Assembly: GCF_900143525.1 (NCBI RefSeq)
Contig: NZ_FREZ01000002.1
Coordinates: 1-64,000 of the forward strand
Direction of reading: 5' to 3'
Origin: Ruegeria sp. Alg231-54
GTDB taxonomy: Bacteria > Pseudomonadota > Alphaproteobacteria > Rhodobacterales > Rhodobacteraceae
DNA: 64,000 nucleotides
The position numbers and the translations under genes are program-made. Within the stretch, counting starts at the first letter, position 1; every line of letters starts with the position of its first letter. This document shows, piece after piece, positions 62,636 through 64,000 of the stretch. The notes under the pieces were generated by a model. The model searched no databases, was not told where the DNA came from, and worked only from the letters and a program-made list of their open reading frames with translations.

Positions 62636-63802
62636 ATGACCCTAACGACCAGTATTCATGAGTTTCAGCCCGCCGACCGGCTGGACGGTATTGAGCTGTC
62701 AGAGATCGTTCGCATTTCCGAACAGGCCGCGCGCCTTCGGGCGCAGGGTGTCGACGTAATCGCGCTCAGCACTGGTGAGCCTGATTTCCCAACGCCGTCG
62801 CATGTCGTTGAGGCGGCCAACCGCGCAGCTATTGACGGGCAGACGCGATACCCCGCAACGGCAGGAACGCCCACTTTGCGATCAGCGATCGCGACTGAGG
62901 CTGGCGCGCGCCCCGAAAACGTAGTCGTTTCGACGGGTGCCAAGCAGGTTTTGTCCTGCGCAATGATGGCAACTCTGAACCCCGGTGATGAAGTGATTAT
63001 GGCCGCGCCATTCTGGACAAGCTATGCGGATATGGTCAGTTTGGCTGGCGGTGTCCCCGTAGTCGTCAGCTGTCCGGCGACGCAGAAATTCAAACTGACG
63101 CCGGATCATTTGGAGGCCGCGATCACCCCGCGCACGCGTTGGCTGCTGCTGAATTCCCCGTCCAATCCAACTGGCGCGGTCTATTCCAAGGCGGAGTTGC
63201 AGGCGCTGGGCGCGGTATTGCAAAACTATCCTCAGGTCTGGGTGATTTCTGACGAGATTTATCAACACCTGTCTTTTGTGCCTTTCACGCCCTTTGTGCA
63301 GGCCGTTCCCGAATTGGCGGAACGAACGTTGATCGTAAACGGCGTGTCCAAGGCCTATTCCATGACAGGCTGGCGTATCGGGTGGGGTATCGGCCCTGCT
63401 GAGTTGATCAACGCGATGGTTGCCGTGCAGGGGCAAATCACGTCGGGGGCGTGTTCGATTGCCCAGGCTGCAGCATTGGAGGCCATCAACGGGCCGCAAG
63501 GCTTGCTGGCAGAACGCCGTCGGGAAATGCGAGCGCGCCGCGATCTGGTTGTCGAAGGGCTAAACGCCGCTGGTCTGGAATGTGCCGTGCCGGATGGAGC
63601 GTTTTACGTCTTTCCCAAAACTCATGCGAAAATGGCCACAGACCATGAATTCTGTCGCTTTCTGCTGGATGAGGCGGGTGTGGCGCTGGTGCCAGGGCGT
63701 GCGTTTGGGATGCCGGGGCATTTGCGGCTTTCTTTTGCCTATGCCACTGAAAGCCTGCAAGAAGGTATGCGCCGTATCGCGGACGCTACCGACAAATTGT
63801 AA
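62636..63802 (+). CDS. Class I/II PLP-dependent aminotransferase (aspartate aminotransferase-like)
   Basis: The 388-residue fold-type I enzyme shows STGEPDFPTPSHV, NSPSNPTGAVYS, DEIYQHLSF, and Schiff-base Lys in NGVSKAYSMTGWRIGWG. It is close in pattern to the aspartate aminotransferase subgroup I-gamma. It converts an amino acid into its 2-oxo acid. A 2-oxoacid dehydrogenase E1 gene follows 23 bp later, so the pair may deaminate and then oxidatively decarboxylate one substrate. Confidence 0.92.
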   Translation: MTLTTSIHEFQPADRLDGIELSEIVRISEQAARLRAQGVDVIALSTGEPDFPTPSHVVEAANRAAIDGQTRYPATAGTPTLRSAIATEAGARPENVVVSTGAKQVLSCAMMATLNPGDEVIMAAPFWTSYADMVSLAGGVPVVVSCPATQKFKLTPDHLEAAITPRTRWLLLNSPSNPTGAVYSKAELQALGAVLQNYPQVWVISDEIYQHLSFVPFTPFVQAVPELAERTLIVNGVSKAYSMTGWRIGWGIGPAELINAMVAVQGQITSGACSIAQAAALEAINGPQGLLAERRREMRARRDLVVEGLNAAGLECAVPDGAFYVFPKTHAKMATDHEFCRFLLDEAGVALVPGRAFGMPGHLRLSFAYATESLQEGMRRIADATDKL

Positions 63803-63825
63803 CCAATAAGACCGGAAGACACCCA

Positions 63826-64000
63826 ATGGACCGCGCCCAGATCGTTCACGAGAATTTCCTGACCCGGGTCGCCAATCGCGACTTTCCCGACGGAGCAAAG
63901 CCGCGGCAGGGTTTGAGCAATACCGATGCGGTGTCGCTGTTCCGGTCACAGATCCTTAGCCGTGCGTTGGACCGGACCAGCCGGGCCATGCAGAAGGCGG
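63826..64000 (+). CDS. 2-oxoacid dehydrogenase E1 component (thiamine diphosphate), N-terminal part
   Basis: Only 58 codons lie within the window. They read MDRAQIVHENFLTRVANRDF and later LFRSQILSRALDRTSRAMQK, the start of E1-type decarboxylases of the fused alpha/beta branched-chain 2-oxoacid dehydrogenase group. The gene runs off the right edge, so the ThDP motif GDG..N is not visible. Its position behind the aminotransferase fits an amino acid to acyl-CoA route. Confidence 0.7.
   Translation, partial: MDRAQIVHENFLTRVANRDFPDGAKPRQGLSNTDAVSLFRSQILSRALDRTSRAMQKA

Overview
The window is alphaproteobacterial chromosome, most probably from the Roseobacter group of the Rhodobacteraceae. It opens with the end of an rRNA operon in the order 23S, 5S, tRNA-fMet, which is usual there. 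Gene content fits: a LysR-rich accessory complement, a TGA-N9-TCA iron box before hemP, a CueR/CopA pair, and TRAP-free ABC-driven catabolic loci. Most genes sit in tight operons with 1-4 bp start/stop overlaps.

Layout. 1-835: end of the rRNA operon. 836-3231: debris and small genes (a tautomerase, a truncated hotdog thioesterase, a badly decayed phage-type primase/ATPase). 3233-6617: minus-strand operon of a secreted amidohydrolase, a DUF3299 protein and an OprB-like porin, with a divergent AraC regulator. 8162-12750: a TetR/enoyl-CoA hydratase divergent pair, an orphan permease, intergenic repeats, an NTF2-like protein and two transposase scraps. 12829-16794: LysR, a 3-hydroxyisobutyrate-dehydrogenase-like enzyme, a PanB-like enzyme and a twice-broken fatty acid hydroxylase.

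16906-33639 is the centrepiece: two divergent operons around two 20-bp palindromes of LacI-operator type. They encode a complete UgpC-type ABC importer, four SnoaL/NTF2-like proteins (seven domains in all), a lactonase-like amidohydrolase, a histidinol-dehydrogenase-like enzyme, an SDR, the LacI regulator, a bicupin, a methyltransferase, a MetE-II-like Zn enzyme, an alpha/beta hydrolase and an RraA-like aldolase. I know of no described pathway with this content; it is my main candidate for an undescribed system.

33674-41298: a class III cyclase, then LysR with 2OG-oxygenase / isochorismatase-like hydrolase / dehydrogenase, then Lrp with a PLP ammonia-lyase and an M20 amidohydrolase. 41772-48283: an unknown small protein, a polyprenyl synthase, a giant SAM-cyclase-ATPase-TPR regulator and an FAD oxidoreductase. 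48753-49127: a decayed second OprB porin. 49458-50983: phosphoglycolate phosphatase, hemP and an overlapping Cys-rich protein. 51035-54988: a dehydrogenase and a 1021-residue kinase/M23/aminotransferase fusion. 55086-58216: cueR, copA and a small membrane peptide. 58259-60220: PPOX and DUF1348 genes divergent from a TetR with three matching operators. 60347-64000: acyl-CoA dehydrogenase, LysR, aminotransferase and the start of a 2-oxoacid dehydrogenase E1, cut by the window edge.
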